Assembly (NCBI GenBank): GCA_002440845.1
Contig: DJVL01000021.1
Coordinates: 1-9,374 of the forward strand
Reading direction: 5' to 3'
DNA length: 9,374 nt
From: Patescibacteria group bacterium UBA6257
GTDB lineage: Bacteria > Patescibacteriota > Minisyncoccia > UBA6257
Part shown: piece after piece, positions 1-6,481 of the stretch
Numbering within the stretch: position 1 is the stretch's first letter
How the letters are laid out: each line of letters opens with the position of its first letter
Position numbers and translations under genes: made by a program
Notes under the pieces: generated by a model
Seen by the model: only the letters and a program-made list of their open reading frames with translations
The model's database searches: none
Told to the model about the DNA's origin: nothing

Positions 1-142
1 ATAAATTTAAAGCAATTTAAAAGTTAGGTTTTGAATAAGATTTAAAACAAATTTAGAGAATACCAGCTTCTTAAAACCAATCTAAAGGAATAAAAATATA
101 AAGGTTTAGGGGTTTCAAGAATTAGGAATTTATAAACCGCCA

Positions 143-3067
143 TTGATTATTAAAACTATGCCTGATGATTTGTCAAAAAAAAGAGAAACCCAGATAAAAG
201 CTCTTTGGCAGGAATCAAAAGAAAGAGCAACGCAGATTTTTGCGGAAAAAAATAATTTACTATACATTAACCTTCGAAAAGCGCCCATAGAAACGAGCGC
301 CTTGTCTTGTATTCCAGAAGAAACAGCTAAAAGAGCTAAAATCGCGGCTTTTCAAAAAATAGGCAAACAAATAAAAGTTGCCGTTTTGGATTATTCAAAT
401 CCAGAAACAATAAAAATTATCAGCCAATTAAGGAACGAAGGAAATAAAGTTGCGGTTTTTTTGGTTACCGAAGAAAGTATGAATTGGGTTTTAAGCCATT
501 ATAGGTTTATCCATCCCCGCCAACAGGAAGTAGGTCAATTTATTGATGTCACCAGCGTCAAACCAATTGAATTTAATGAATTAAATCAAGCCCTTCTACC
601 TTTAACATCGGAAGAAGTAAGTTCTATGGTTTCTCTTATTCTCAAGGCAGCGGTTTTAATAGATGCTTCTGACGTTCATATTGAACCTCAGGACAAACAA
701 ACTTTAATTCGTTTCCGCGTTGATGGCGTCCTCTATGATGTGGCAAAAGTTGATGAGAAAAAATCAAAAAATATTCAGCAGAGATTAAAATTATTATCCG
801 GTATTAAAATAAATATATTCAATATTCCCCAAAACGGCAGATTTACCATTCAAAATGAAAATGACTTTATTGATGTAAGAGCTTCCAGCTTGCCTGCTCC
901 TGATGGAGAATTTTTGGTTTTTCGCCTTTTAAACCCCAAATGGATCGCCTATGGCCTTAACGATTTGGGAATGAGCAAAAAAGGGATAAAAACTTTTACC
1001 AGCTTTCTTTCCGCCCCTAACGGTATGATTTTAGCTACTGGACCAACCGGTTGCGGAAAAACAACAACTTTGTACGCTTTTATCAGAGAAAAAGTTTCCC
1101 CGGGAATTAAAATTATCACCATTGAAGACCCGATTGAATATTATATTCCCAGCGTCAACCAAACTCAAATAACAAACAAATACGATTTTGCCACCGGTTT
1201 AAAATCAATTATGCGCCAAGACCCAGATGTAATTATGATTGGTGAAATCAGGGATAAAGAAACGGCTAAAATCGCAGTTCAGGCGGCTTTAACCGGCCAT
1301 CTTGTTTTTTCCACTTTGCATACTAACGAAGCCAGCGGCGCCATTAGCAGGTTGAGAGAGCTTGAAGTTGACGCCTCTCTTCTGCCTGATTCTTTAAAAA
1401 TAGTCATCGGTCAGCGCTTGGTAAGGCGGCTTTGCCCTCATTGCAAAGAAAAAGTAAAACTTCCAGACGAAGAAAAAGAAAAATTAATTGAAGCTTTTTC
1501 TATCTTATCACCTAAAAGCGAAGTAAAAACTCCCAAAGATATTCCTTTTATTTTCAAAGCTAAAGGATGCGAAAAATGCCACTGGTTAGGCTACAAAGAG
1601 CAAATCGGCATTTTTGAATTTTTTAGCCTTACTCCGAGGATTATCCAAGCCATAGAACAAGGCGCTGACCAAGATCACATAAGAGCGATTGCTATTGACG
1701 AAGGGATGGTGCCTTTATTTCACGAAGGTTTGATAAAAGTGATTGAAGGCATTACTTCAATGGAAGAAATAATAAGAGTGGCTGGAGATATATCTTATGT
1801 TAAAGAATTATACAAAGAATTATTTTCCCAATCTTTAATCAGAGGAGTAAAAATAACAAAAGAAGAAGAAAAAGAAATAGAGAAGTTTTTGGAAAGAAAT
1901 CAAAAAATCCTGCCTTTGCTTGGCAACAAAACAACAGAAAAACAAATCGGGATAATTATTGCTTCGGCTTTAAAATCAAGAGCTACCGACATCCATATTG
2001 AACCAGAAGAAAAAACAACGCAAATAAGACAAAGGATTGACGGCATTCTTCATAAAATGATTGAGCTTGATATTAGTGAATCCCCGAAAATTATAAACGC
2101 TCTAAAAACTTTAGGGGGAATGAAAACTGAAAAAACTCAGGAAGTTCAAGAGGGCCGTTCACGGTTAATTTTTGAAGACAGGTCTTATGACCTTCGTTTT
2201 TCCATTATTCCCGGCGGTTACGGAGAAAGCGCCTCTATCAGAATTTTGGGCGGAGAAACCTCTATTCTTGATTTAGAAAAATTGGGCTTCTTAGAAGAAG
2301 AACAAGAAAAAATAGAAAAAGTTTTAGAAAAAAGAGTTGGCTTAATCCTCTCAGCCGGACCAACCTCCTCGGGGAAAACCACAACTTTATTTTCTTTACT
2401 CAAAAAAATCGCTAAACCCGGCGTCAAAGTTATTACCGTTGAAGACCCCATAGAATACCGCTTAGAAGGCGCCATCCAAACCCAAGTCAATGAAGAAAAA
2501 GGTTATACTTTTTCCAAGGCGCTTCGCAGTCTTTTAAGACAAAATCCCGATATTTTCTTAATTGGCGAAATCAGAGACAAAGAAACCGCTCAATTGGTCT
2601 GGCAAGCTTCAATGACCGGCCATTTAGTTTTATCAACTATCCACACCAATGACGCGTTAACCGTCTTGTCTCGTCTTCAAAGTTTGGAAATTCCGGGAGA
2701 AGAGCTTATCCCCGCCATAAACGCCATTATTGCCCAGCGCTTGGTCAGGCGTCTATGCCCCGATTGCAAAGAAAAAGTCCCTGCGCCAAAAGAAGCTTTA
2801 TCTTTCATTAATTCTGCCCTTGATTTTTTCCCGACTTATAAAAAAGAATTTCAAAAACCATATTCCTTCTTCGGGGCCAAAGGTTGCTCCAAATGCAACT
2901 TCACCGGCTTTATCGGCCAAATCGGGGTTTTTGAGATTTTAATTCCCGACCCGACAAAAATCAATTTTGAAAAAATAAAATTCCCGAAAATGACAGACGA
3001 CGCAATCATCAAATCACTCAAAGGCATCACCTCATGGGAAGAAGTAAAAAGAGTTTTTCACCAATAA
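143..3067 (+). CDS. Tandem-fused PilB/GspE-type secretion/pilus assembly ATPase
   Basis: Cytoplasmic hexameric ATPase of the GspE/PilB family, which powers type IV pilus or type II secretion assembly. Two complete motor modules lie in one 974-aa chain; usual members are about 550-600 aa. Module 1 has an N-terminal MshEN/T2SSE-N-like domain (about 15-130), an N2 domain (about 155-270, SDVHIEP), Walker A GPTGCGKT at 300-307, Asp box IEDP at 327-330, Walker B with GEIRD at 367-371, His box TGH at 384-386, and a CxxC pair at 431/434 and 476/479. A charged linker (about 550-600) leads to module 2: N2 (about 605-720, TDIHIEP), Walker A GPTSSGKT at 739-746, VEDP at 766-769, GEIRD at 808-812, TGH at 825-827, Cys 872/875 and 915/918. 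Both sites look catalytically intact. Module 2 lacks the N-terminal domain. Numbering is from TTG 143; ATG 158 is equally plausible, and neither has a good ribosome site. No other pilus gene is in the window, so pilus versus secretion role is open. Confidence 0.93.
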   Translation: MIIKTMPDDLSKKRETQIKALWQESKERATQIFAEKNNLLYINLRKAPIETSALSCIPEETAKRAKIAAFQKIGKQIKVAVLDYSNPETIKIISQLRNEGNKVAVFLVTEESMNWVLSHYRFIHPRQQEVGQFIDVTSVKPIEFNELNQALLPLTSEEVSSMVSLILKAAVLIDASDVHIEPQDKQTLIRFRVDGVLYDVAKVDEKKSKNIQQRLKLLSGIKINIFNIPQNGRFTIQNENDFIDVRASSLPAPDGEFLVFRLLNPKWIAYGLNDLGMSKKGIKTFTSFLSAPNGMILATGPTGCGKTTTLYAFIREKVSPGIKIITIEDPIEYYIPSVNQTQITNKYDFATGLKSIMRQDPDVIMIGEIRDKETAKIAVQAALTGHLVFSTLHTNEASGAISRLRELEVDASLLPDSLKIVIGQRLVRRLCPHCKEKVKLPDEEKEKLIEAFSILSPKSEVKTPKDIPFIFKAKGCEKCHWLGYKEQIGIFEFFSLTPRIIQAIEQGADQDHIRAIAIDEGMVPLFHEGLIKVIEGITSMEEIIRVAGDISYVKELYKELFSQSLIRGVKITKEEEKEIEKFLERNQKILPLLGNKTTEKQIGIIIASALKSRATDIHIEPEEKTTQIRQRIDGILHKMIELDISESPKIINALKTLGGMKTEKTQEVQEGRSRLIFEDRSYDLRFSIIPGGYGESASIRILGGETSILDLEKLGFLEEEQEKIEKVLEKRVGLILSAGPTSSGKTTTLFSLLKKIAKPGVKVITVEDPIEYRLEGAIQTQVNEEKGYTFSKALRSLLRQNPDIFLIGEIRDKETAQLVWQASMTGHLVLSTIHTNDALTVLSRLQSLEIPGEELIPAINAIIAQRLVRRLCPDCKEKVPAPKEALSFINSALDFFPTYKKEFQKPYSFFGAKGCSKCNFTGFIGQIGVFEILIPDPTKINFEKIKFPKMTDDAIIKSLKGITSWEEVKRVFHQ

Positions 3068-3073
3068 AAATTT

Positions 3074-3105
3074 AAAAAACAAAAGGGCCCATTAATCTGT
3101 AGGCA
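3074..3105 (-). terminator. Intrinsic terminator at the small RNA 3' end
   Basis: The 3' arm of the RNA closing stem (minus strand, 3105 to 3085) runs straight into four U, one G and six U (3084-3074). This is terminator-like, although the pairing partner lies about 110 nt upstream rather than in a tight hairpin. It would also end amrS read-through transcripts. On the plus strand the opposite arm (3215-3235) is likewise followed by a T-run (3236-3241), so the same inverted repeat may stop pilB transcripts, whose gene ends at 3067. Confidence 0.6.
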
Positions 3106-3241
3106 AAGTTCTCTTTAAAATAAAGAGAGGAAGGATTTCACTGAGGCATATCCCAGCCGAAGCCAGCATACCCATCTTAAGGAAATCCCAACAAGCTATC
3201 CACTTTTGCTTGCCTGCCTACAGATTAATAGGTCCTTTTTT
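3075..3241 (-). ncRNA. Probable standalone structured small RNA (6S-like shape, family unassigned)
   Basis: Seen: the ends pair in a long closing stem, with 15 perfect pairs between 3091-3105 and 3215-3229 plus a further 8-9 pairs between 3081-3089 and 3231-3239. Inside are three hairpins. They are CAAGC/GCUUG (3208-3212 with 3192-3196), a central arm GGAUUUC/GAAAUCC (3182-3188 with 3133-3139) continuing through GGUAU/AUGCC (3168-3172 with 3145-3149) to CUGGC-UUCG-GCUGG (3153-3166), and CUCUUUA/UAAAGAG (3121-3127 with 3111-3117). The UUCG stem is fully paired only on the minus strand, where G.U wobbles replace A-C mismatches. A perfect promoter starts transcription near 3241, and a U-tract follows the stem at 3084-3074. 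Length of about 165 nt and the rod-with-bubble shape resemble 6S RNA, the RNA polymerase regulator. I do not recognise conserved 6S bases, so identity is inference. Neither SRP nor RNase P motifs fit. Confidence 0.75.
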
Positions 3242-3247
3242 GATATA

Positions 3248-3276
3248 ATTATAACTCTTTTTTTTGTATTTGTCAA
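3248..3276 (-). promoter_or_regulatory. Perfect-consensus sigma70-type promoter of the small RNA
   Basis: On the minus strand TTGACA lies at 3276-3271 and TATAAT at 3253-3248, separated by exactly 17 bp. The predicted start is near 3241, directly ahead of the closing stem of the small RNA. The -35 box begins 6 bp after the amrS stop codon, so the RNA has its own strong promoter rather than depending on amrS read-through. The sequence just upstream of the -35 is AT-rich and could act as an UP element. An exact match to both hexamers with ideal spacing in an intergenic gap points to a highly expressed stable RNA. Confidence 0.85.
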
Positions 3277-3282
3277 ATTATT

Positions 3283-4320
3283 TTATCCCCACCGGCCCGC
3301 TATTTTTTCATAGCATTTCGGGCAATGACTGCCTTTTAAATTATTTTCTATCATTTCTATCCCCTGCCTCTTAATTAACAGTTCGTTGCACTTCGGGCAA
3401 TAGGTGCTTTCTAATGAAACATTGGGGATATTTCCCGTATAAACATACTTTAAACCTGCAGTTTTGCCGATTTCATAAGCTTTCATCAAAATTTCTTGAG
3501 AAGTCGGCATTTTATTTCTCATTTTATAGTTAGGGTAAAAAGCTGAAAGGTGCCAAGGCAAGTCAGAAGAAATATTAACTAAAAATTCAGCGATTTTGCT
3601 TAATTCTTGGCTGCTGTCGTTTAATCCCGGAATGACCAAAGTCGTAACTTCTTCCCAAATGCCTTTTTGCCAGATATTTTTGATATTTTCTTTTACTGGC
3701 TCTAATTTAGCTTTCACTATTTCTTTGTAAAACTCTTCTGAAAAACTTTTAAGGTCAACATTAATAGCGTCAAGATAAGGGCTGATAAATTCCAAGGTTC
3801 GTTCGCTCATATACCCATTGGAGACCCAAATATTTTTCATTCCTGTTTTTTTTGCCAACTTCATAGTTTCCTCGGCGTATTCTTCCCAAATAGTCGGTTC
3901 GTTGTAAGTATAAGCAATCTGGGAAATATTTTTGTCCTGACAAAATTCAATAATTTTGCTTGGCGGCAAGCTCTCTCCCCAATAATTATCTTCTATAGGC
4001 AATCCTCCGCCTCGGCTTCGATTTTTTGGTTCTTGAGAAATGTCCCAATTCTGGCAAAAATCACAAGCAAAATTACAACCGAAAGTGCCAAAAGAAAAAA
4101 CTTCGGAACCCGGATAAAAATGAAATAAAGGTTTTTTTTCTACGGGGTCAATATTAAAAGCCGCTGCTTTACCGTAAACTAAAAGATAAAGTTCGCCTTT
4201 AATATTCTTTCTTACCCCGCAAATCCCCGTTTTCCCTTCAACAATTAAACATTTATGAAAACAAGCGTCGCAACGCAATTTACCGTCAGAAAATTTTTGA
4301 TAAAGTATTGCCTTTTTCAT
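3283..4320 (-). CDS. amrS: AmmeMemoRadiSam-type radical SAM protein AmrS
   Basis: A 345-aa radical SAM protein of the AmrS family, formerly annotated as PflA-like. The cluster motif CxxxCxxC is at Cys82, Cys86 and Cys89 (GCNFACDFCQNW) and would bind the SAM-cleaving 4Fe-4S cluster. An N-terminal Cys set (C17, C20, C24, C34) precedes it. Two C-terminal CPKC pairs (308/311 and 333/336) look like a metal-binding tail typical of AmrS. The YTYNEPT and VSNGY segments match the PflA-like barrel. Family members often accompany AMMECR1 and Memo proteins; neither is in this window, and the substrate is unknown. ATG 4320 is chosen because the protein start matches the family and a GGA lies 7 nt upstream. 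The gene diverges from the speD-like gene. The stop is TAA, and the small RNA promoter begins 6 bp beyond it. Family call is firm; biochemical role is open. Confidence 0.92.
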   Translation of the reverse strand: MKKAILYQKFSDGKLRCDACFHKCLIVEGKTGICGVRKNIKGELYLLVYGKAAAFNIDPVEKKPLFHFYPGSEVFSFGTFGCNFACDFCQNWDISQEPKNRSRGGGLPIEDNYWGESLPPSKIIEFCQDKNISQIAYTYNEPTIWEEYAEETMKLAKKTGMKNIWVSNGYMSERTLEFISPYLDAINVDLKSFSEEFYKEIVKAKLEPVKENIKNIWQKGIWEEVTTLVIPGLNDSSQELSKIAEFLVNISSDLPWHLSAFYPNYKMRNKMPTSQEILMKAYEIGKTAGLKYVYTGNIPNVSLESTYCPKCNELLIKRQGIEMIENNLKGSHCPKCYEKIAGRWG

Positions 4321-4337
4321 TTTTTATTCCATAATTA

Positions 4338-4343
4338 ATTATA
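4338..4343 (-). promoter_or_regulatory. Candidate -10 box for amrS
   Basis: TATAAT on the minus strand ends at 4338, placing a start near 4331 and leaving a leader of about 11 nt before ATG 4320. No convincing -35 is visible: the region 17 bp upstream is T-rich. A GGA at 4330-4328 could be the ribosome site, but it would sit at the very 5' end of such a transcript. Confidence 0.3.
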
Positions 4344-4368
4344 TAGATTTTTAAAAAGAAAAAAAACA

Positions 4369-4397
4369 TTGACGAAACCCGATAGAATTGTAATAAT
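4369..4397 (+). promoter_or_regulatory. Candidate promoter for the speD-like gene
   Basis: TTGACG at 4369-4374 is followed by AATAAT at 4392-4397 with a 17-bp spacer (or TAATAA at 4391-4396 with 16 bp). The start would be near 4404, giving a leader of about 22 nt before ATG 4426. The leader is A/T-only with no Shine-Dalgarno. The presence of this promoter also argues against starting the gene at TTG 4369. Confidence 0.45.
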
Positions 4398-4425
4398 ATT
4401 TTTAATTAAAAAATTAATTAATTTT

Positions 4426-4785
4426 ATGAAGCACGGCGAACACATTTTGATTGAGGCAATTGCTGAAAATCAAAAAGATTTATCAAAGACGGTTCTTATA
4501 AAAAAACTTTTCAGAAAAATAATTAAAGCGGTTAAGCTTACAGCGATCTCTCCCATTGAAATTTACAAATTCCCCGCTCTTGACAAAAATACTTTAGGAG
4601 GATTGACCGCTTTTTGCATTGTTTCCGAATCCCACCTGTCAATCCATACTTGGCCAGAAGATAATTATTTTGCTTTTGACCTTTTTTCCTGCAAAGACTT
4701 CGATGAAAAACTCGTAGCCAAATTGGTAAGCGAAACTTTGAAAACGAAAAAAATGAAGAAGATTGTTTTAAAAAGAAATATTTAA
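4426..4785 (+). CDS. speD: SpeD-family pyruvoyl-dependent decarboxylase (SAM decarboxylase or relative)
   Basis: A 119-aa proenzyme of the small prokaryotic (class 1B) S-adenosylmethionine decarboxylase family. The SESHLSIHTWPE signature gives the self-cleavage site Glu68-Ser69, where Ser69 becomes the pyruvoyl group. His74 and Cys89 sit at the expected +5 and +20 positions for processing and catalysis. The classic role is making decarboxylated SAM for spermidine synthesis. The loop before the cleavage site reads FPALDKNTLGGLTAF rather than the usual FSPQGVSG, so it is about six residues longer. Some SpeD homologues in bacteria and archaea are reported to have become ornithine or arginine decarboxylases, so the substrate is not certain. 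ATG 4426 is preferred over TTG 4369, because the extra 19 codons are low-complexity and overlap a promoter. No spermidine synthase is in the window. The 3' end overlaps the convergent gene by 4 bp. Confidence 0.88.
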   Translation: MKHGEHILIEAIAENQKDLSKTVLIKKLFRKIIKAVKLTAISPIEIYKFPALDKNTLGGLTAFCIVSESHLSIHTWPEDNYFAFDLFSCKDFDEKLVAKLVSETLKTKKMKKIVLKRNI

Positions 4786-5810
4786 AATCTCGGCGGACTA
4801 TTTATTTTAATCCCGGAAAAGACAGTTTGGGCTATAGGGCGATAATAAAAACTCAATCTCTCCGGACAAGTTAAATTAACACTGATTAAATAATTTTTAT
4901 TTAAAAAATTTTTTATCAAAAAGGTCTTACTCAAAGTAAGATAGCTGATTCCTTGGGAAATATTCCTTATTTCCTGATACGCCTCTTTGTCTTTTATTTC
5001 TTTTTTTATAATTTTGTAGTCGTCAACCACGTTAAAATTCAAAAGGGCCTGATTTTCTTCTTTTTCTATTTTAGCTAAAATTTCAGACAAAGGCGTCCGG
5101 TCATCAAAATCCTTGCCGGACAATTCCCTTTGAAAAATAACAAATTGGGCTCCTCTATTGTCGCGGGCAGCCAAAAGGACGCTTAATCCTTTCTCTGAAT
5201 TTTTTAAGTTATAAGAATAAATATTTGAGATTAATCTTGTTAAAATTTCATTATCCAAAAGCTGCCAATTCGGATAAGGAATTTTTATCATAAAAAGGAT
5301 TTCAAAAGTTTTATACTGGACTAATTTATCTTTTACGAAAAATGAATATTCAATGCTTTCTCCGCCTTTAACAAACTTTAATTTATAATCCCCGGTTGCT
5401 TTAGGCACTTCAAAGCAACAGATTTCATTTTTTCCTTGTTTAAGACTTTCTAAAAAAAGCCAAACCAAACTTTGGTTTCTGTATTTATCTTCTAAAATCA
5501 GATTTAAAAACGTCCCCTCAGAAAAATTATCAAAGGACAGCAAAAAATAATCTCCCCCCAAAAACTCGTTTCCGTATTGGATATTCTGAGAATTAATTTT
5601 GCCCAAAAGATATTTTTCTTCTTCCGGAGCCGGAATCCTGCCGAGCTTTATTTCCTGAAGGGAAAAATCGTCTTTTTTCTGCTTCTTTTTCAGTTCGGGC
5701 GCGATAAAATAAGTAAAATAAGACAAAATTAAAACTGATAGGGACAAGAAAAAAATGATAATAAAATAAAATTTTTCTCCTTTATTTTCTTTCATAATTT
5801 TAAAGCCCAT
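4782..5810 (-). CDS. Hypothetical membrane-anchored protein
   Basis: Not recognised at family level. The 342-aa product has a charged N-terminus, one hydrophobic segment (about 14-37), then a Lys-rich stretch (41-46). That fits a signal anchor with a roughly 300-residue domain outside the membrane, since no further membrane segments are visible. The middle (about 90-165) is beta-rich and Ig-like in texture (a VPKATGDYKLKFVKGG stretch). The C-terminal half (about 165-342) has alternating strands ending in IAQTVFSGIKI, vaguely like PsbP/DcrB-type domains. This is a weak impression. It starts 5 bp after queH on the same strand, so it is probably cotranscribed, though a role in queuosine is not implied. 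ATG 5795 (residue 6) is an alternative start, and neither has a clear ribosome site. Its stop shares TTAA with speD. Confidence 0.8.
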   Translation of the reverse strand: MGFKIMKENKGEKFYFIIIFFLSLSVLILSYFTYFIAPELKKKQKKDDFSLQEIKLGRIPAPEEEKYLLGKINSQNIQYGNEFLGGDYFLLSFDNFSEGTFLNLILEDKYRNQSLVWLFLESLKQGKNEICCFEVPKATGDYKLKFVKGGESIEYSFFVKDKLVQYKTFEILFMIKIPYPNWQLLDNEILTRLISNIYSYNLKNSEKGLSVLLAARDNRGAQFVIFQRELSGKDFDDRTPLSEILAKIEKEENQALLNFNVVDDYKIIKKEIKDKEAYQEIRNISQGISYLTLSKTFLIKNFLNKNYLISVNLTCPERLSFYYRPIAQTVFSGIKINSPPRF

Positions 5811-5815
5811 AGAAA

Positions 5816-6364
5816 TTATTTTAAACTAAATTCGCAACCGCAGTATTTCTGGCGGTAAAGATTATATTTTTTTGAAAGTTCAAAACCTTTTCGATAAAAA
5901 ATTTCGGGCTTGCCTTCAAAAATTAAATATCTAACTTTATTTTTATCCGCCAAATCTTGGCAATATTTATTGATAAATTCCGTATTTTTGAATCGGTTAA
6001 CGCTCAAGGTAGTGGCAAATTCTTCAAAGCCTAAACGCCTTGCCAGCTCAGCGGTTTTTTCCAAACGAAAGCTAAAACAAACCAAGCATCTTTCGCTGTT
6101 TTCCGGATAAAATTCCAATTTTTCCTTTAGGGATTTTTTGAGATAATTTATCCATTCTTTATGATTATAATTCTCGGTCAAAACTTTTAAATTGTGCATC
6201 CGGGCTAATTTTTCTGTTTCCTTTAAGCGTTTTTCGTATTCTTCCTTCGGATAAATATTGGGATTGAAGAAATATAAAATCAAATCTTTTCTTCCTTTTT
6301 CTTTTGTAAGATATTCAACAATGGGTAGGGCGCAAGGAGCGCAGCAAAGATGAAGCAAAAGCAT
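5816..6364 (-). CDS. queH: Epoxyqueuosine reductase QueH
   Basis: A 182-aa QueH (DUF208) protein, which reduces epoxyqueuosine to queuosine in tRNA, the last step of the pathway. It is the non-homologous alternative to QueG. Hallmarks are LLHLCCAPC at 3-11 (Cys7, Cys8, Cys11), FNPNIYP at 33-39, ERCLVC with Cys93 and Cys96, the segment ATTLSVNRFKN, and the C-terminal YRQKYCGC with Cys175 and Cys177. These cysteines supply the iron-sulfur cluster and redox disulfide typical of the family. Length is normal. It lies downstream of tgt and queA on the same strand, separated from tgt by a 110-bp repeat-rich spacer, and 5 bp upstream of the anchored hypothetical gene. ATG 6364 begins directly with the catalytic motif, as is usual. 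Confidence 0.93.
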   Translation of the reverse strand: MLLLHLCCAPCALPIVEYLTKEKGRKDLILYFFNPNIYPKEEYEKRLKETEKLARMHNLKVLTENYNHKEWINYLKKSLKEKLEFYPENSERCLVCFSFRLEKTAELARRLGFEEFATTLSVNRFKNTEFINKYCQDLADKNKVRYLIFEGKPEIFYRKGFELSKKYNLYRQKYCGCEFSLK

Positions 6365-6372
6365 AACAATAC

Positions 6373-6378
6373 ATTATA
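6373..6378 (-). promoter_or_regulatory. Candidate -10 box close to queH start
   Basis: TATAAT on the minus strand ends at 6373, predicting a start near 6366, only about 1-2 nt before ATG 6364. If used, it would give an essentially leaderless queH mRNA. No -35 match is seen at 16-18 bp, and such AT-rich matches occur by chance, so this is weak. Confidence 0.22.
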
Positions 6379-6383
6379 AATTT

Positions 6384-6481
6384 TCGTTAAGATGCTTGGA
6401 GATTCATAGAAATATAGCTATTTCAACACATCTCAATGCATCTCTACGCATCTCTATCGTATTTCAATGCCTTTCTAGGCA
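6384..6481. repeat. Degenerate ~10-bp repeats arranged as an imperfect inverted repeat
   Basis: On the plus strand, units starting at 6421, 6431, 6441, 6451, 6462 and 6472 follow a loose consensus TYTCWAYGCA with a near-perfect 10-bp period. Examples are TCTCAATGCA and TCTCTACGCA. The last unit contains the tgt stop codon. On the left side (6384-6413) related units run on the opposite strand (TTTCTATGAA, TCTCCAAGCA, TCTTAACGAA). The two sets meet at the palindrome GAAATATAGCTATTTC (6409-6424). The arms match at about 16 of 21 positions over their best stretch, so either RNA strand could fold into a long imperfect hairpin between tgt and queH. No T-run follows, so it is not a standard terminator. 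Confidence 0.65.

Noticed and set aside
31..59. Promoter ahead of the PilB-like gene (TTGAAT with a weak TAGAGA at 17 bp)
   Set aside because: The -10 match is poor, and several equally weak AT-rich matches exist in 1-142, so none can be singled out.
2218..2490. Open frame on the minus strand inside the PilB-like gene, and similar frames at 2730-2942, 5910-6110, 7906-8118 and 8120-8440
   Set aside because: All lie opposite or out of frame within well-supported genes, have no recognisable motifs and carry composition expected of shadows.
3081..3241. Plus-strand reading of the structured RNA, or SRP RNA / RNase P RNA identity
   Set aside because: The plus strand breaks two pairs of the UUCG-arm stem and lacks the consensus promoter. 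The SRP GGAA/AGCAGCC core and RNase P P4 signature are absent.
4369..4425. N-terminal extension of the speD-like gene from a TTG start
   Set aside because: The 19 extra codons are low-complexity, do not resemble SpeD, and overlap a plausible promoter. ATG 4426 gives the normal family length.
6409..6424. Palindrome between tgt and queH as an intrinsic terminator
   Set aside because: The 16-bp palindrome is AT-rich and no T-run follows on either strand.
6421..6481. CRISPR-like array
   Set aside because: Units are only about 10 bp, degenerate and without spacers. No cas gene is present.
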